DNA from: Sporosarcina sp. ANT_H38
Lineage (GTDB): Bacteria; Bacillota; Bacilli; Bacillales_A; Planococcaceae
NCBI RefSeq assembly: GCF_008369195.1
Contig: NZ_VOBC01000001.1
Coordinates: 1,612,001-1,676,000 of the forward strand
Length of the DNA: 64,000 bases
Direction of reading: 5' to 3'
The notes beneath the pieces were generated by a model. The model ran no database searches and was not told where the DNA came from. It saw only the letters and a list, made by a program, of their open reading frames with translations. The position numbers and the translations under genes were made by a program. Each line of letters begins with the position of its first letter. Within the stretch, counting starts at the first letter, position 1. This document shows positions 25,306-35,337 of this stretch, in pieces.

Positions 25306-26571
25306 TCACTCCTCCTTGTCATTTTGTGCTTCTAGAAAAGCTCTCCAATTCTCATCATCAGGAACAATTTCAAGCAATTCCTTGACTATTTTGAGGGCTT
25401 CATCAGGTTTTCCTTCTTCAAGAAGAAATTTCGCGAAGTTTTCAAGGAAACCGTGATCATCTTTCATCCCAATATATGCCTTACCATAGGATACGTATGC
25501 ATCGTCATATTGTTCCTCACGTTCATACGCATACGCCATAAACGTGTCCAACAAAGGAATATCGACTTGATTATCTTTTGAGTACGTCAGCAGATCGATT
25601 AGTTCATGGCTCTGTTCCCTCTCGTTGTATAACGAAGCAAGAGTAATAAGCGCTTCAATATATTCAGGATCGAGTGCCAATGCTTCTTTCAAATGCTCTT
25701 CAGCCTTTTCTGGAAGGCCGAGTTTCAATGCTGATTTTCCGGCGGTCAATTGTAGTTCCTTGTCAAATTCATCTCTGCGGATTCCATCTTTGAACATATC
25801 GTATGCCCTCTGGTCATCACCTAATACCGACAATGACTGTCCTGCCAACATGTATGCAGAAAAATAATCTGGATCCATTTCTATTAAAGTGTCTAACAGT
25901 GTGACTGCTCTTTCTGCATTTCCACTTTGGAAGTAAGCAAATGCGGCCCCGAAAAGTGTATCCGGCATGGCGTTATCTTGCAATATTTCTTCGTAATATG
26001 GAATCGCCTCTTCATAAGCCGCTCCAGCACTATACGTTTCAGCAAGTCTTGATAAGATTCGAATGCCACCGATTTCATCCGTTTCATCATGCAATTCAAG
26101 ATACATCCGAGCTGCCTCTCCGTACTTCCCAGAATCGAGGAGCAATTCCGCATACGCGAACCGAATTACAGGCTCATGGGGTACAAGTTCATGCGCTTCT
26201 TTAATCTTTGCAAGAGCTGCTTCCGCCATTCCAGACATCTGATAATAATCTGCTAACGCTAAAAGGGCTTGTACATATTCCTCGTCGTCCGGGCCCACAT
26301 CCGTGAGTAGCAGAAGTGCTTCATCCTCTTCTCCAAGCTCAAGCAACGTGCCTGCACGATCAATTTTCAACTGCGCTTCATCGGGCAAATGAAGACGCAA
26401 AGTTTCATAAAGACGATCAGCCTCCGCCATAAATCCGTAGCTAGCAAATAAATCTGCTGCTTCATAGAGCAAATCGAAATCCGTAGACCCTATTAACTGA
26501 TCAATGACACCGGTGATTATTTCTACATCACCGCCTAAAATATTTTGTTCAATTTCTTCTAACTGTCCCAT
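25306..26571 (-). CDS. ypiA: Tetratricopeptide repeat protein YpiA
   Basis: The 421-residue acidic protein is almost entirely TPR-like helical repeats, about ten units (for example AYFQSGNAERAVTLLDTLIE and AEEHLKEALALDPEYIEALI). Such proteins act as scaffolds; the partner is unknown. Position next to aroA and upstream of ypiB is the B. subtilis order. AGGTG precedes the ATG. Confidence 0.88.
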   Translation of the reverse strand: MGQLEEIEQNILGGDVEIITGVIDQLIGSTDFDLLYEAADLFASYGFMAEADRLYETLRLHLPDEAQLKIDRAGTLLELGEEDEALLLLTDVGPDDEEYVQALLALADYYQMSGMAEAALAKIKEAHELVPHEPVIRFAYAELLLDSGKYGEAARMYLELHDETDEIGGIRILSRLAETYSAGAAYEEAIPYYEEILQDNAMPDTLFGAAFAYFQSGNAERAVTLLDTLIEMDPDYFSAYMLAGQSLSVLGDDQRAYDMFKDGIRRDEFDKELQLTAGKSALKLGLPEKAEEHLKEALALDPEYIEALITLASLYNEREQSHELIDLLTYSKDNQVDIPLLDTFMAYAYEREEQYDDAYVSYGKAYIGMKDDHGFLENFAKFLLEEGKPDEALKIVKELLEIVPDDENWRAFLEAQNDKEE

Positions 26572-26609
26572 ATTTTCACCTGAACTTTCAAAATGTATAC
26601 ATCAAACCG

Positions 26610-27920
26610 TTATCCTTTTGCAATTATCGAGACCGCGAGCTTTTCTAAGTCTATGAAGAATCCCGGATACGAAATAGCGATGCATGCTGGATCTTCAATA
26701 CGGATTGGAGCTGACGAAATAAGTGCTGCAATTGCAGCCATCATGCCCAATCTATGATCTCCATAAGAAGCAAGCGTGCCGCCGGAAAGTTTCGTAGGTC
26801 CATTGATAATCATCCCGTCGTCTGTTGCTTCAATATTTGCACCTATCTTTTTCAATTCCGACGTTACAGCCGCAATTCTGTCTGTCTCTTTGACTCGTAG
26901 TTCCCCGGCGTCCTTGATAATTGTTGTGCCCTCGGCCTGCGTCGCAAGCAAAGCGATAACAGGCAGCTCATCGATTAGCCTTGGTATTAAGTCCCCACTG
27001 ATTTCGGTCCCTCGCAATCCTTCATAAGATACTTTAACAGTACCATACGGTTCCCCGGCTCCGTTAACTTCTTCGAGGATTTCAACACATGCACCCATAT
27101 TCGTGAGCACGTCCAATATCCCCGTCCTTGTCGGATTAAGCCCGACATTTGTAAACGTAACAGAACTTCCTCTAATCATTGCAGCTGCGGCCATGAAAAA
27201 TGCTGCTGATGAAATATCACCTGGCACTAACACATCCTTGCCACGGAGCACATTTCCCCCTTTGACACTAACTTTAGTTCCGTCTACCTGAACATCCGCT
27301 CCAAATTGCAAAAGCATACGTTCAGTATGATCGCGCGAAACTGTCTTCTCGCTAATAACAGTTGTCCCTTCGGCATTCAAACCAGCAAACAGAATAGCCG
27401 ATTTTACTTGAGCACTGGCAACAGGCATGTCGTATTCAATCGCAGAGAGCGGTCCACCCGTAATCGTGAGTGGAAGTAGATTGCCGTCAGGTTCACCTGC
27501 TACAGAAGCCCCCATAGATGACAAGGGTAGTGTAACTCTATTCATTGGACGCTTTGACAGCGATTCATCTCCTGTCAAAACGGACCTGATAGTCGAGCCT
27601 GCAAGTATACCAAGTATTAGACGTGCTGTCGTCCCTGAATTACCGGCATAAAGATCCTCAGACGGATTTTGCCATCCTTGCATTCCAGGGCTAACTACTG
27701 TGACGTTAGTGCCATCCCTTTCAATTGATACCCCGAGTTGTCGAAAAATATCAATTGTCCGCAGGCAATCTTCTCCGTCCAGGAATCCGGTAATTTGTGA
27801 TTTACCTTCAGCGATGGAACCGAGCATCACAGCACGGTGCGATATCGATTTATCACCCGGAACTACCACATTACCCTTTAATTCCGGTTTATTGAACTCC
27901 ACTAGTTTCGTCTCTACCAA
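26610..27920 (-). CDS. aroA: 3-phosphoshikimate 1-carboxyvinyltransferase (EPSP synthase)
   Basis: This enzyme joins shikimate-3-phosphate and PEP in the sixth step of the shikimate pathway. Motifs VPGDKSISHRAVMLG, NSGTTARL and KRPMNRV near the start and RVKETDRIAA near the end are those of class II EPSP synthases. The frame is open to a TTG at 27938, but GGGGGG lies six bases before a second TTG at 27920, which gives 436 residues. It is the last gene of the aromatic operon (named aroE in B. subtilis). Confidence 0.94.
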   Translation of the reverse strand: MVETKLVEFNKPELKGNVVVPGDKSISHRAVMLGSIAEGKSQITGFLDGEDCLRTIDIFRQLGVSIERDGTNVTVVSPGMQGWQNPSEDLYAGNSGTTARLILGILAGSTIRSVLTGDESLSKRPMNRVTLPLSSMGASVAGEPDGNLLPLTITGGPLSAIEYDMPVASAQVKSAILFAGLNAEGTTVISEKTVSRDHTERMLLQFGADVQVDGTKVSVKGGNVLRGKDVLVPGDISSAAFFMAAAAMIRGSSVTFTNVGLNPTRTGILDVLTNMGACVEILEEVNGAGEPYGTVKVSYEGLRGTEISGDLIPRLIDELPVIALLATQAEGTTIIKDAGELRVKETDRIAAVTSELKKIGANIEATDDGMIINGPTKLSGGTLASYGDHRLGMMAAIAALISSAPIRIEDPACIAISYPGFFIDLEKLAVSIIAKG

Positions 27921-27934
27921 GAAAAGCCCCCCAT

Positions 27935-29035
27935 TCAAACTATGTACATGCTAAAATTCATTGTTCTGGAAAGAGCGGATTTTGCCTGTTCCCGGTCATC
28001 AGTAGATTGGAAGCTGATAACAAGTATTCCAAAGACATCCGTCCGCGTCTCAACGATTCGGATATTTGTTAAACTGATTCGTTCATCCGCGAGTATTTTT
28101 GTGATTTCCGAAATAATCCCTGGGTGATCCGGGATATCAATATGCAAATCGAATGTCATATAGAATGCACCCTGAGACGTAATCGGTAAGTCGTCTCGGA
28201 ACTGTTTCGCTCCTGCAAAATAATCATATATTTCGTCGGGATCATTCGATTTTAGCATATTTCGAACATTTTCCATCTCTTCAAGCCATCCGTCAAGCTG
28301 TTTTAACAACTCTTCTCTATTCTGCGTCGTAATATCACGCCACATGATGGGATCTGCAGATGCGATACGAGTCAAGTCGCGAAATCCGCCTGCAGCGAGT
28401 TTATTAACAAATGGTTGCTCTTCTTGTTGTGCTGACAGCCTTCCAACGAGCGATGAAGCGACGAGATGAGGAAAATGACTAACGATTGCCGTCATCCGGT
28501 CATGTTCTTCAGAATCGAGCACGACAATTTTACCTTTCGTTGGACCAAGTAGAACGCGGAGCTGCTCGACTTTTGAGCTGTCTGTTTGTGAATCTGGTGT
28601 TAATATGTAATACGCATTTTCAAATAGATGCTCTTTAGCCGCAGTTACCCCACTTTTATGGGAGCCTGCCATTGGATGGCCACCTATAAAAGTAATTCCA
28701 CGTTCAAGCAATCGTCTTGCAGCATCCATGATTGGACCTTTCGTACTGCCCGTATCCGTCATAATAACATCTTCTTTCAAATTCCAGTCGACCGCTTGAT
28801 GCATCATTTTAACCGTCGTATTGACTGGTGTGGCAAAGATAATGACGTCCGCATGTTCGCATGCATTCTCAACGGACGTCGCGATTCTATCGATGATTCC
28901 CCTACGGAATGCTTGTTCCAACGTACTAAAGGATCGGTCGTACCCCGTTACTTGCAGACCCGGGTTACGTTTCAATGCAAGCCCGAGCGAACCACCAATC
29001 AGGCCAAGTCCAATTATGGCGACATTCGGTATCAT
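27935..29035 (-). CDS. tyrA: Prephenate dehydrogenase with ACT domain
   Basis: TyrA oxidises prephenate to 4-hydroxyphenylpyruvate for tyrosine. The 366-residue protein has the NAD-binding IIGLGLIGGSLGLAL loop, the GGHPMAGSHKSG motif and a C-terminal ACT domain (about 295-366, LHIDIPDHPGIISEITKIL), which usually binds tyrosine for feedback control. It overlaps hisC by four bases. Confidence 0.95.
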   Translation of the reverse strand: MIPNVAIIGLGLIGGSLGLALKRNPGLQVTGYDRSFSTLEQAFRRGIIDRIATSVENACEHADVIIFATPVNTTVKMMHQAVDWNLKEDVIMTDTGSTKGPIMDAARRLLERGITFIGGHPMAGSHKSGVTAAKEHLFENAYYILTPDSQTDSSKVEQLRVLLGPTKGKIVVLDSEEHDRMTAIVSHFPHLVASSLVGRLSAQQEEQPFVNKLAAGGFRDLTRIASADPIMWRDITTQNREELLKQLDGWLEEMENVRNMLKSNDPDEIYDYFAGAKQFRDDLPITSQGAFYMTFDLHIDIPDHPGIISEITKILADERISLTNIRIVETRTDVFGILVISFQSTDDREQAKSALSRTMNFSMYIV

Positions 29036-30132
29036 ACGGCTGAATCCTCGGTTTGCAACAACGTATCAAACGCCTTGAAGAAGTTGCTAGTCTGAGCTTC
29101 CGACCCAATCGTCACCCTTATATAACCTGGGGTTCCAAGTGCATTTCCACTTCTAACGATGAATCCATGCTGCAACAACTTTTCTGAAGCATCATCTGCA
29201 TCACCTGGCACTTCAATTAAAACAAAATTCGTTTCAGAATCAAATAAATGCAGTTTATTGTCAGAAGCATACTGTGTAAACCGTTGCCTTTGTTCTTGAT
29301 TCAGGATACGGCATTGTTCGATAAATGCCTCGTCTTCTAGCGCTTTTTCTGCAACTGCTAGTCCAAGTGAGTTATTATTGAACGGGCTTCGCACTTTATT
29401 GAGATTAGAGATGACCTCAGGCTGACCAATTGCATAGCCAACTCTGAATGCTGCCAATCCGTATGCTTTAGAAAATGTCCGTAAAATAATAACATTCGGG
29501 AACTTTTCCAGCCATGAAATCGAATCGATATGGTCAGATTTAGTAATGTATTCGAAATACGCTTCGTCAAGAACGACTAGAATATTCTCTGAAACTTGTT
29601 CAAGGAAACCATTTAGAGCATCGCCAGGAATCAAATTACCGGTCGGATTATTCGGATTGCATAACCAAACTACAGCCGTCTCTTCATTGATAGCTTCCAA
29701 GAATCCTTCCAAATCATGTTGGCCATCTTTCAATGGAATTTCCCGGATTTCGGCCCCTTCAATTCTCGCATTATGGGCATATTGCGGGAATGTCTCTGTC
29801 GCCATAACCGTATTTACTCCTTTGCCAAGGAGTGCTCTTGAAATGATCATGATGATCTCATCTGAGCCATTTCCAAATAACAATGACGTTTCGTCAACTC
29901 CGTGTTTCCCCGCAAGTTTCTTTCGTAATCCACCCGCATAGCCGTCAGGATAGATTTCATGCTGGATTGCTGCTGATGTCAAATAGTCTCTGACAGATGG
30001 TGCACAACCATACGGATTTTCATTTGATGCAAGTTTTACAACATCATTCAGACCGTATATTCGTTTTGCTTCATCAATCGATCTTCCTGGTTTATAAGGT
30101 TGAATACTTTCAAGCGCTTTTTTCCAATTCAT
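29032..30132 (-). CDS. hisC: Histidinol-phosphate / aromatic aminotransferase
   Basis: This PLP aminotransferase serves histidine synthesis and, in B. subtilis, also tyrosine and phenylalanine synthesis, which explains its place in the aromatic operon. The LASNENPYG start region, NPNNPTGNLI, DEAYFEY and the PLP lysine in RTFSKAYGLAAFRVGY are visible. The ATG at 30132 has GGAGG seven bases upstream and is preferred over a frame opening 18 bases earlier. No trp genes separate it from aroH as they do in B. subtilis. Confidence 0.94.
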   Translation of the reverse strand: MNWKKALESIQPYKPGRSIDEAKRIYGLNDVVKLASNENPYGCAPSVRDYLTSAAIQHEIYPDGYAGGLRKKLAGKHGVDETSLLFGNGSDEIIMIISRALLGKGVNTVMATETFPQYAHNARIEGAEIREIPLKDGQHDLEGFLEAINEETAVVWLCNPNNPTGNLIPGDALNGFLEQVSENILVVLDEAYFEYITKSDHIDSISWLEKFPNVIILRTFSKAYGLAAFRVGYAIGQPEVISNLNKVRSPFNNNSLGLAVAEKALEDEAFIEQCRILNQEQRQRFTQYASDNKLHLFDSETNFVLIEVPGDADDASEKLLQHGFIVRSGNALGTPGYIRVTIGSEAQTSNFFKAFDTLLQTEDSAV

Positions 30133-30160
30133 AAAATTCCCTCCGGTCAATAGAATTGAG

Positions 30161-30526
30161 TTATTTTTGTAAATCCGGTCTTAACTTAACTGCATTTTTT
30201 TGATAAATATGTTTTACATCACATTGCAGAATATCAGTATTCACATGCATAAGCGCTCTGATGCATAATGGCATTGCCCCAGGCACGTCCATCTCATGCG
30301 TACACATAACCGGGACGTACATCCAACCATCAATCGATCTAACTGCTTTTGCAGGAAAAGTCGATTTGATGTCCGTCGTCGTAGAGATTAGTACCGAGAT
30401 GATCTCCCCAGGCAACACACTGTTCTCTTTCGCCATTTCTTCAACCAATGCTTGTGTCGCTTCAAGAACGGCTTGTTCTTCGTCATTCTCGACTGTCGTT
30501 GCTCCCCTTAATCCTCTTACCATCAT
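30161..30526 (-). CDS. aroH: Chorismate mutase, AroH type
   Basis: The 121-residue trimeric monofunctional mutase converts chorismate to prephenate. It starts MMVRGLRGATTVE and has active-site segments around R7, FPAKAVR and the C-terminal LRPDL, as in B. subtilis AroH. It overlaps aroB by four bases, with GGGG upstream inside aroB. Confidence 0.95.
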   Translation of the reverse strand: MMVRGLRGATTVENDEEQAVLEATQALVEEMAKENSVLPGEIISVLISTTTDIKSTFPAKAVRSIDGWMYVPVMCTHEMDVPGAMPLCIRALMHVNTDILQCDVKHIYQKNAVKLRPDLQK

Positions 30527-31629
30527 TTCGCCCCATCCCCTTTCGTTCTTTGTCTCAATTGATTGAATGCTTGTTCACACTGTACTTTTGACAGTTCTTT
30601 TACATAGGGTTTTCCGATACCATCAAGTAAAACAAAATTCAGTTTTCCAAAAGAGACTTTTTTATCTTTTTCCATATAATTTATAAATACATCGAATTCA
30701 TGTTCATGAACCGGTTGGAATGTATAGCCATGCGTATTTGCAAATTGGATGAAACGATTTGTCAACTCTGCACCAACTGCGCCATGGCTTTCACTTAAGA
30801 TAAGGCTGTATGCCATACCAATCATAACTGACTCCCCGTGGCTTAAACCGCCGAATCCACAAACACCTTCCACTGCGTGGCCAAATGTGTGACCGAAATT
30901 CAAAAACTTACGAGTTGAATTTTCGAATTCATCCTCTGAAACAATTTTCGCTTTAACTTCGATTCCTCGTAGCAGTTCGCTTGATAACCACTCTATGCTC
31001 GGTTGAGAAAAAGAAGGGTTAGACAGTAACTCATGCGTCCAGTCAACATCCGAAATAAGTGCGTGTTTCAACAATTCCGCCATGCCCGATCTGATTTCTC
31101 TCGGCGGAAGCGATACAAAGAGCTCCGTGTTAAATAGAACTCCGATTGGCTGATGAAAAGAGCCGACCATATTTTTCCCTTCCGGCATATTGATTGCCGT
31201 TTTGCCTCCCACTGCACTGTCATGCGCCAAGATTGTTGTTGGGCATTGCAAGTATCTTATACCTCTCATGAATGTCGCAGCAACGAACCCAGTGAGATCA
31301 CCGCATGCGCCTCCACCAAATGCGATAAGAAGGGAATCTCTTGTGAATTTTTCATTCAACAAAAAAGATAAGCAATCAACGTACACAGCGGATGTTTTAC
31401 AGTTTTCTCCAGCAGGGACTGTTTTCACACTAATTTCACAGTTTACAGACTCCAATGCCTTCTGTAGCAGTGGCAAATAGACAGCTGCTACCCGTTCATC
31501 CGCAATGATTGCGATACGGTCGACAGTTCCTAGAAGTTCAGCATATTCTGTGGCAAATAGCTTGTACGTATCTTGACCTATATGGACGTTATATTGATGA
31601 TCCCGGACAGCAACCGTAAGTTTCCCCAT
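30523..31629 (-). CDS. aroB: 3-dehydroquinate synthase
   Basis: AroB closes the ring of DAHP to dehydroquinate using NAD and a divalent metal. The 368-residue protein has the GGGACGDLTGFVAATFMRG nucleotide segment, metal ligands E in GMAELLKHAL and H in NFGHTFGHAVE and LSHGESVMIGM. GGAG lies seven bases before the ATG. It follows aroC by one base. Confidence 0.95.
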   Translation of the reverse strand: MGKLTVAVRDHQYNVHIGQDTYKLFATEYAELLGTVDRIAIIADERVAAVYLPLLQKALESVNCEISVKTVPAGENCKTSAVYVDCLSFLLNEKFTRDSLLIAFGGGACGDLTGFVAATFMRGIRYLQCPTTILAHDSAVGGKTAINMPEGKNMVGSFHQPIGVLFNTELFVSLPPREIRSGMAELLKHALISDVDWTHELLSNPSFSQPSIEWLSSELLRGIEVKAKIVSEDEFENSTRKFLNFGHTFGHAVEGVCGFGGLSHGESVMIGMAYSLILSESHGAVGAELTNRFIQFANTHGYTFQPVHEHEFDVFINYMEKDKKVSFGKLNFVLLDGIGKPYVKELSKVQCEQAFNQLRQRTKGDGAK

Positions 31630-31630
31630 A

Positions 31631-32812
31631 TTAAAACTCCTTTACATACTGTCTATATTCTTCAATATCCTTTTTAAGGCCGTCCATTGTGTCCGAACGG
31701 AATTCTTCCATGATGGCTTTTGCCATTTCAGTTGCAATGACATGTTCTGCTACAACAGAAGCTGCAGGTACCGCACAAGGGTCCGAACGTTCGATAGTTG
31801 CAACAAACGGTTCTTTCGTATCAATATCGACACTCTCAAGCGGTTTGTACAAGGTAGGGATAGGTTTCATAACGCCCCTGACTACAATCGGCATACCCGT
31901 AGTCATTCCACCTTCAAGGCCACCCAAGCGATTCGATTTACGGAAATAGCCTTGTTCTTCGCTCCAAACGATTTCATCATGCACTTTACTGCCTGGCATT
32001 TTTGCCATTTCAAATCCGAGTCCAATTTCAACACCTTTAAACGCATTGATGCTCATCATCGCTCCGGCAAGTTTACCGTCCATCTTCCGATCAAATTGAA
32101 CATAACTCCCAATACCAGGTGGACATCCTTCAATGATTACCTCTACGACGCCTCCAACTGTATCTCCACGGCCTTTTGCGTCATCAATGGCTTGGACCAT
32201 CAATTTCGAAGCCTCAGGGTCTGCACAGTAGACAGGGTCGTTCTCGATGATGTTGCGGAGCTCTTCTGTCCCTTTTCCTGCATATGTATCTGGATTTGTT
32301 GTGAATCCTCCGATTTCTGTTACATGTGCGACTGTTTCGATACCGAGTTCGCGAAGGAACTGTTTTGCGACCGCGCCGATTGCTACACGCATTGTTGTCT
32401 CACGTGCGGACGATCGTTCTAGGACATTGCGCAGATCCCGATGACCGTATTTCATACCGCCCACAAGATCTGCATGCCCTGGTCTTGGACGCGTTATTTG
32501 TCGTTTCACATCTTCTGGCTTAACATCATCTGCTAGAGGTTCCACCCCCATAATCGATGTCCAATGTTTCCAATCATCGTTAACAACCGTCAACGTAACC
32601 GGGGAACCAAGTGTTTTACCATGACGGACACCTGACGAGATGACAACCTGATCTTTTTCTATTTGCATGCGTCTTCCACGTCCATGTCCACCTTGACGTC
32701 TCGAGAGTTCCCCATTTATCATTTCGGCAGTCAATTCCATTTGGGCAGGCAGCCCTTCAATGATTGCTGTTAATTGCGGGCCATGTGATTCACCGGCTGT
32801 GAAATACCTCAT
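31631..32812 (-). CDS. aroC: Chorismate synthase
   Basis: Chorismate synthase makes chorismate from EPSP using reduced FMN. The 393-residue protein starts [14 protein letters not shown] and shows [11 protein letters not shown], the [10 protein letters not shown] motif and [12 protein letters not shown]. The frame is open 54 bases further, but AGGAGG sits seven bases before the ATG at 32812, where homologues also start. It heads the operon aroC-aroB-aroH-hisC-tyrA-aroA; in B. subtilis it is called aroF. Confidence 0.95.
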   Translation of the reverse strand: MRYFTAGESHGPQLTAIIEGLPAQMELTAEMINGELSRRQGGHGRGRRMQIEKDQVVISSGVRHGKTLGSPVTLTVVNDDWKHWTSIMGVEPLADDVKPEDVKRQITRPRPGHADLVGGMKYGHRDLRNVLERSSARETTMRVAIGAVAKQFLRELGIETVAHVTEIGGFTTNPDTYAGKGTEELRNIIENDPVYCADPEASKLMVQAIDDAKGRGDTVGGVVEVIIEGCPPGIGSYVQFDRKMDGKLAGAMMSINAFKGVEIGLGFEMAKMPGSKVHDEIVWSEEQGYFRKSNRLGGLEGGMTTGMPIVVRGVMKPIPTLYKPLESVDIDTKEPFVATIERSDPCAVPAASVVAEHVIATEMAKAIMEEFRSDTMDGLKKDIEEYRQYVKEF

Positions 32813-32847
32813 TCCATTTCCTCCTCCGACGAATGGTTTAACATTCG

Positions 32848-32856
32848 TTTTATAGC
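32848..32856 (-). promoter_or_regulatory. Extended -10 promoter of the aromatic operon
   Basis: Minus-strand TGCTATAAA (32856-32848) is a strong extended -10 some 36 bp before aroC and downstream of the cheR terminator. No clear -35 box was found. Confidence 0.45.
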
Positions 32857-32897
32857 ACTCTACCAAAGTAATATGCTTTTGACTATATGTTTATATG

Positions 32898-32926
32898 AAA
32901 AATATCCGGAAAGATATCCGGATATT
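32898..32926 (-). terminator. Terminator of cheR
   Basis: AATATCCGGA and TCCGGATATT form a 10-bp stem with a 6-nt loop right after the cheR stop, followed by a T run on the minus strand. It separates cheR from the aromatic operon. Confidence 0.8.
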
Positions 32927-33697
32927 TTAAATTTTCCTATAAAAGAATGTATCTTCTGATTCTAAACCGTATTTTGAAGGATTAAAAATCTGCTCTGTAC
33001 TTCCTACAAAAAGTATTCCACCCGGCTTCAGCGACTTGGAAAAGTTTGTATAAATCCTATCCTTTGCTTCTTCAGTAAAGTAAATCATCACATTTCTGCA
33101 GACAATTAAATCGAATCCCGTATCGTATCGATCTTCCAGCAAATTTTGCTGCTTAAAAGTTACAGTTCGCTTGATTTCATCTTTCACTTGATAAAAATGA
33201 CCTTCATTGATAAAGTGCTGCTTCACAATTGGTGCAGGCACTTCCTTCAAAGCTCTTTCAGGATATAAACCGACTTTCGCCCGTTCAATAACACCTAAAT
33301 CGAGATCCGTTGCCAAGATTGAAATATCACGAAGTGGCATAAGTGATGACAAAACCAGTGCGAGAGAGTAAGGTTCTTCACCCGTGGAACAAGCAGCACT
33401 CCAAATCTTGAGTTTTTTGTTTTGAACAAGGAGCTTAGGGAAAATCTTTTTTTCCAGTACGTCCCATCGCTGAGCGTTACGGTAAAATTCGGAAACGTTG
33501 ATTGTCATCCGATCGAGAAATTCCTCTAGCAGTGCCTTGTCATTATGTATAGCTTCATAATATTCGATAAAGTTCCGATATCCTCTTTTCTCATAAAGAG
33601 AAGTAAGTCTTCTTTTCATCTGCGCTTCTTTATAAAGTGACAAATCGATACCTGTCTTTTTTTTAATTTTCCCAATAAACATAGCGTAATCCGGCAT
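32927..33697 (-). CDS. cheR: Chemotaxis protein methyltransferase CheR
   Basis: CheR methylates glutamates of chemoreceptors with SAM. The protein has the N-terminal all-alpha domain (about 1-70, [13 protein letters not shown]) and a Rossmann methyltransferase domain with [15 protein letters not shown] and [12 protein letters not shown]. The frame is open another 75 bases, but the ATG at 33697, eight bases after GGGGG, gives 256 residues, the same as B. subtilis CheR. No other chemotaxis gene is in the window; the isolated position next to aroC is normal for the group. Confidence 0.94.
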   Translation of the reverse strand: MPDYAMFIGKIKKKTGIDLSLYKEAQMKRRLTSLYEKRGYRNFIEYYEAIHNDKALLEEFLDRMTINVSEFYRNAQRWDVLEKKIFPKLLVQNKKLKIWSAACSTGEEPYSLALVLSSLMPLRDISILATDLDLGVIERAKVGLYPERALKEVPAPIVKQHFINEGHFYQVKDEIKRTVTFKQQNLLEDRYDTGFDLIVCRNVMIYFTEEAKDRIYTNFSKSLKPGGILFVGSTEQIFNPSKYGLESEDTFFYRKI

Positions 33698-33756
33698 TAC
33701 GAGCACCCCCGTCCATATATTCTTACTATTATAACGGATTGGAGTTAATATCGGTA

Positions 33757-33793
33757 TAAAAAAAACAGCCATGCGAAATTCGCACGGCTGTTT
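33757..33793 (-). terminator. Terminator of ndk
   Basis: AACAGCCATGCG pairs with CGCACGGCTGTT around a 5-nt loop (one mismatch) and runs into eight or more T residues on the minus strand. Confidence 0.85.
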
Positions 33794-33800
33794 AGGGTGA

Positions 33801-34247
33801 TTAGTTGATCCAGTTGTTCATTGATTTGTCATAAGTTACGAGCTCTTCTTCCTTGAAGAAAAGACCGATTTCACGAACAGCTGATTCTGGAGCATCTGAA
33901 CCGTGAATGATGTTTTTGCCAACAGTAACAGCGAAGTCACCGCGGATTGTTCCAGGTGCAGATTCTTTCGGGTTCGTTGCGCCTGTCATTAGACGACCAA
34001 CTGAGATGACGTTTTCGCCTTCCCATACCATTGCGAAAACAGGACCTGAAGTGATGAAGTCAACAAGCTCGCCGAAAAAAGGACGCTCTTTATGTTCGCC
34101 ATAGTGTTGCTCAGCAAGTTCTTGTGAAATTGTCATAAGCTTAGCGCCTACAAGTTGGAAACCTTTACTTTCAAAACGACCAACGATTTCACCGATTAGA
34201 TTACGTTGAACGCCGTCTGGTTTAACCATTAAAAATGTTCTTTCCAT
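33801..34247 (-). CDS. ndk: Nucleoside diphosphate kinase
   Basis: Ndk exchanges phosphate between nucleoside di- and triphosphates through a phosphohistidine. The 148-residue protein starts [19 protein letters not shown] and has the catalytic histidine in [19 protein letters not shown] lies seven bases before the ATG at 34247; a GTG nine bases earlier is inside that site. It is followed by its own terminator. Confidence 0.96.
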   Translation of the reverse strand: MERTFLMVKPDGVQRNLIGEIVGRFESKGFQLVGAKLMTISQELAEQHYGEHKERPFFGELVDFITSGPVFAMVWEGENVISVGRLMTGATNPKESAPGTIRGDFAVTVGKNIIHGSDAPESAVREIGLFFKEEELVTYDKSMNNWIN

Positions 34248-34332
34248 ATTTAACACTCCTTCTTATATATGTATCAGGATTTCTCCTTTTCGATCGTACC
34301 ACCCGATGCCTGATTTTTCAACTGTTAATGCA

Positions 34333-35313
34333 TTAATACTTACGTCTGCCTATAAAAGCAGAAATTTGCATAAATGCCTTTTTAGCATTGGCATCGCCAT
34401 CAGGCAACGCACTTATTTCATTCATCGCTTTTTGCAAATACAAATCGCTCACCGCTTGCGCCTTCTGAATGGCTTCTGTACCACGAATATAGGTCAACAT
34501 TTCTTCACGGTCTGATTCCGTTAAAGTCCCGTCAAATGACCTCTTCATAAAAGGTTGAAAATTCACATCGTCTTTAATGTATAGGATGGGCAACGTCAGG
34601 TGACCATTCAATAAGTCACTGCCTGCCGGTTTTCCAAGTTCTTCATCCGTCGATGTAATGTCAAGAATGTCATCGATAATTTGAAAAGCCATGCCAGCAA
34701 AATAACCAAAACGACGCAATTTCCTTACATTTGCTGGGTCCGCTCCTGAAACAAGAGCGCCGAGTTCACAACTGGATGACAGAAGAAGTGCGGTCTTTCG
34801 TTTAATGCGGCGCAAATAATCCCGAATCGTCTGATTGATTTTTCGCTGATGATCAATCTGGATGATTTCACCCTTACAAATTTCAAGCATAGTTTCTGCA
34901 AGAAGCTGATGAACGGCAGGAATTTCAATCTCGCCTATCGATGTAAGTGCACGTGAAAAGATGAAGTCCCCCGTATACATTGCAATTCGGTTATCCCAGC
35001 GTGCCCTCACAGTTTCAAGGCCACGACGCATATCTGAATCATCGATAACATCATCATGAACAAGAGATGCCATGTGGACAAGCTCAAGTGAGACAGCAAC
35101 CTTTGCTACATCCTCCAGCGAATAGTTGCCAAACTTGGAAGACAGGATAACAAAAATAGGTCGAATCCTTTTTCCACCCGCACGAAGCAGATGAAGTGAT
35201 GCTTGCCGAATGATGGGGGAAGATGAATTGAGGGATCGTTCAAGTTCCTTTTCTATATAAGCAAGATCCTTTCGGAAATCACCATAAAGCGACAATAACT
35301 TCAATTTCTCCAA
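34333..35313 (-). CDS. hepT: Heptaprenyl diphosphate synthase component II
   Basis: HepT is the catalytic trans-prenyltransferase subunit that, with HepS, builds the C35 side chain of menaquinone-7. The 326-residue protein has both aspartate-rich motifs, DDVIDDSDMRRG and DDILD, and the KRIRPIFV and KTALL segments. Start is TTG eight bases after AAGG. It closes the hepS-menH-hepT group. Confidence 0.94.
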   Translation of the reverse strand: MEKLKLLSLYGDFRKDLAYIEKELERSLNSSSPIIRQASLHLLRAGGKRIRPIFVILSSKFGNYSLEDVAKVAVSLELVHMASLVHDDVIDDSDMRRGLETVRARWDNRIAMYTGDFIFSRALTSIGEIEIPAVHQLLAETMLEICKGEIIQIDHQRKINQTIRDYLRRIKRKTALLLSSSCELGALVSGADPANVRKLRRFGYFAGMAFQIIDDILDITSTDEELGKPAGSDLLNGHLTLPILYIKDDVNFQPFMKRSFDGTLTESDREEMLTYIRGTEAIQKAQAVSDLYLQKAMNEISALPDGDANAKKAFMQISAFIGRRKY

Positions 35314-35337
35314 AACGATTACCTTCCCCTGCTGTCT

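Noticed and set aside
31742..32422. 226-codon plus-strand frame inside aroC
   Set aside because: Complement of the chorismate synthase gene; no start signals and cysteine/phenylalanine-rich shadow composition.
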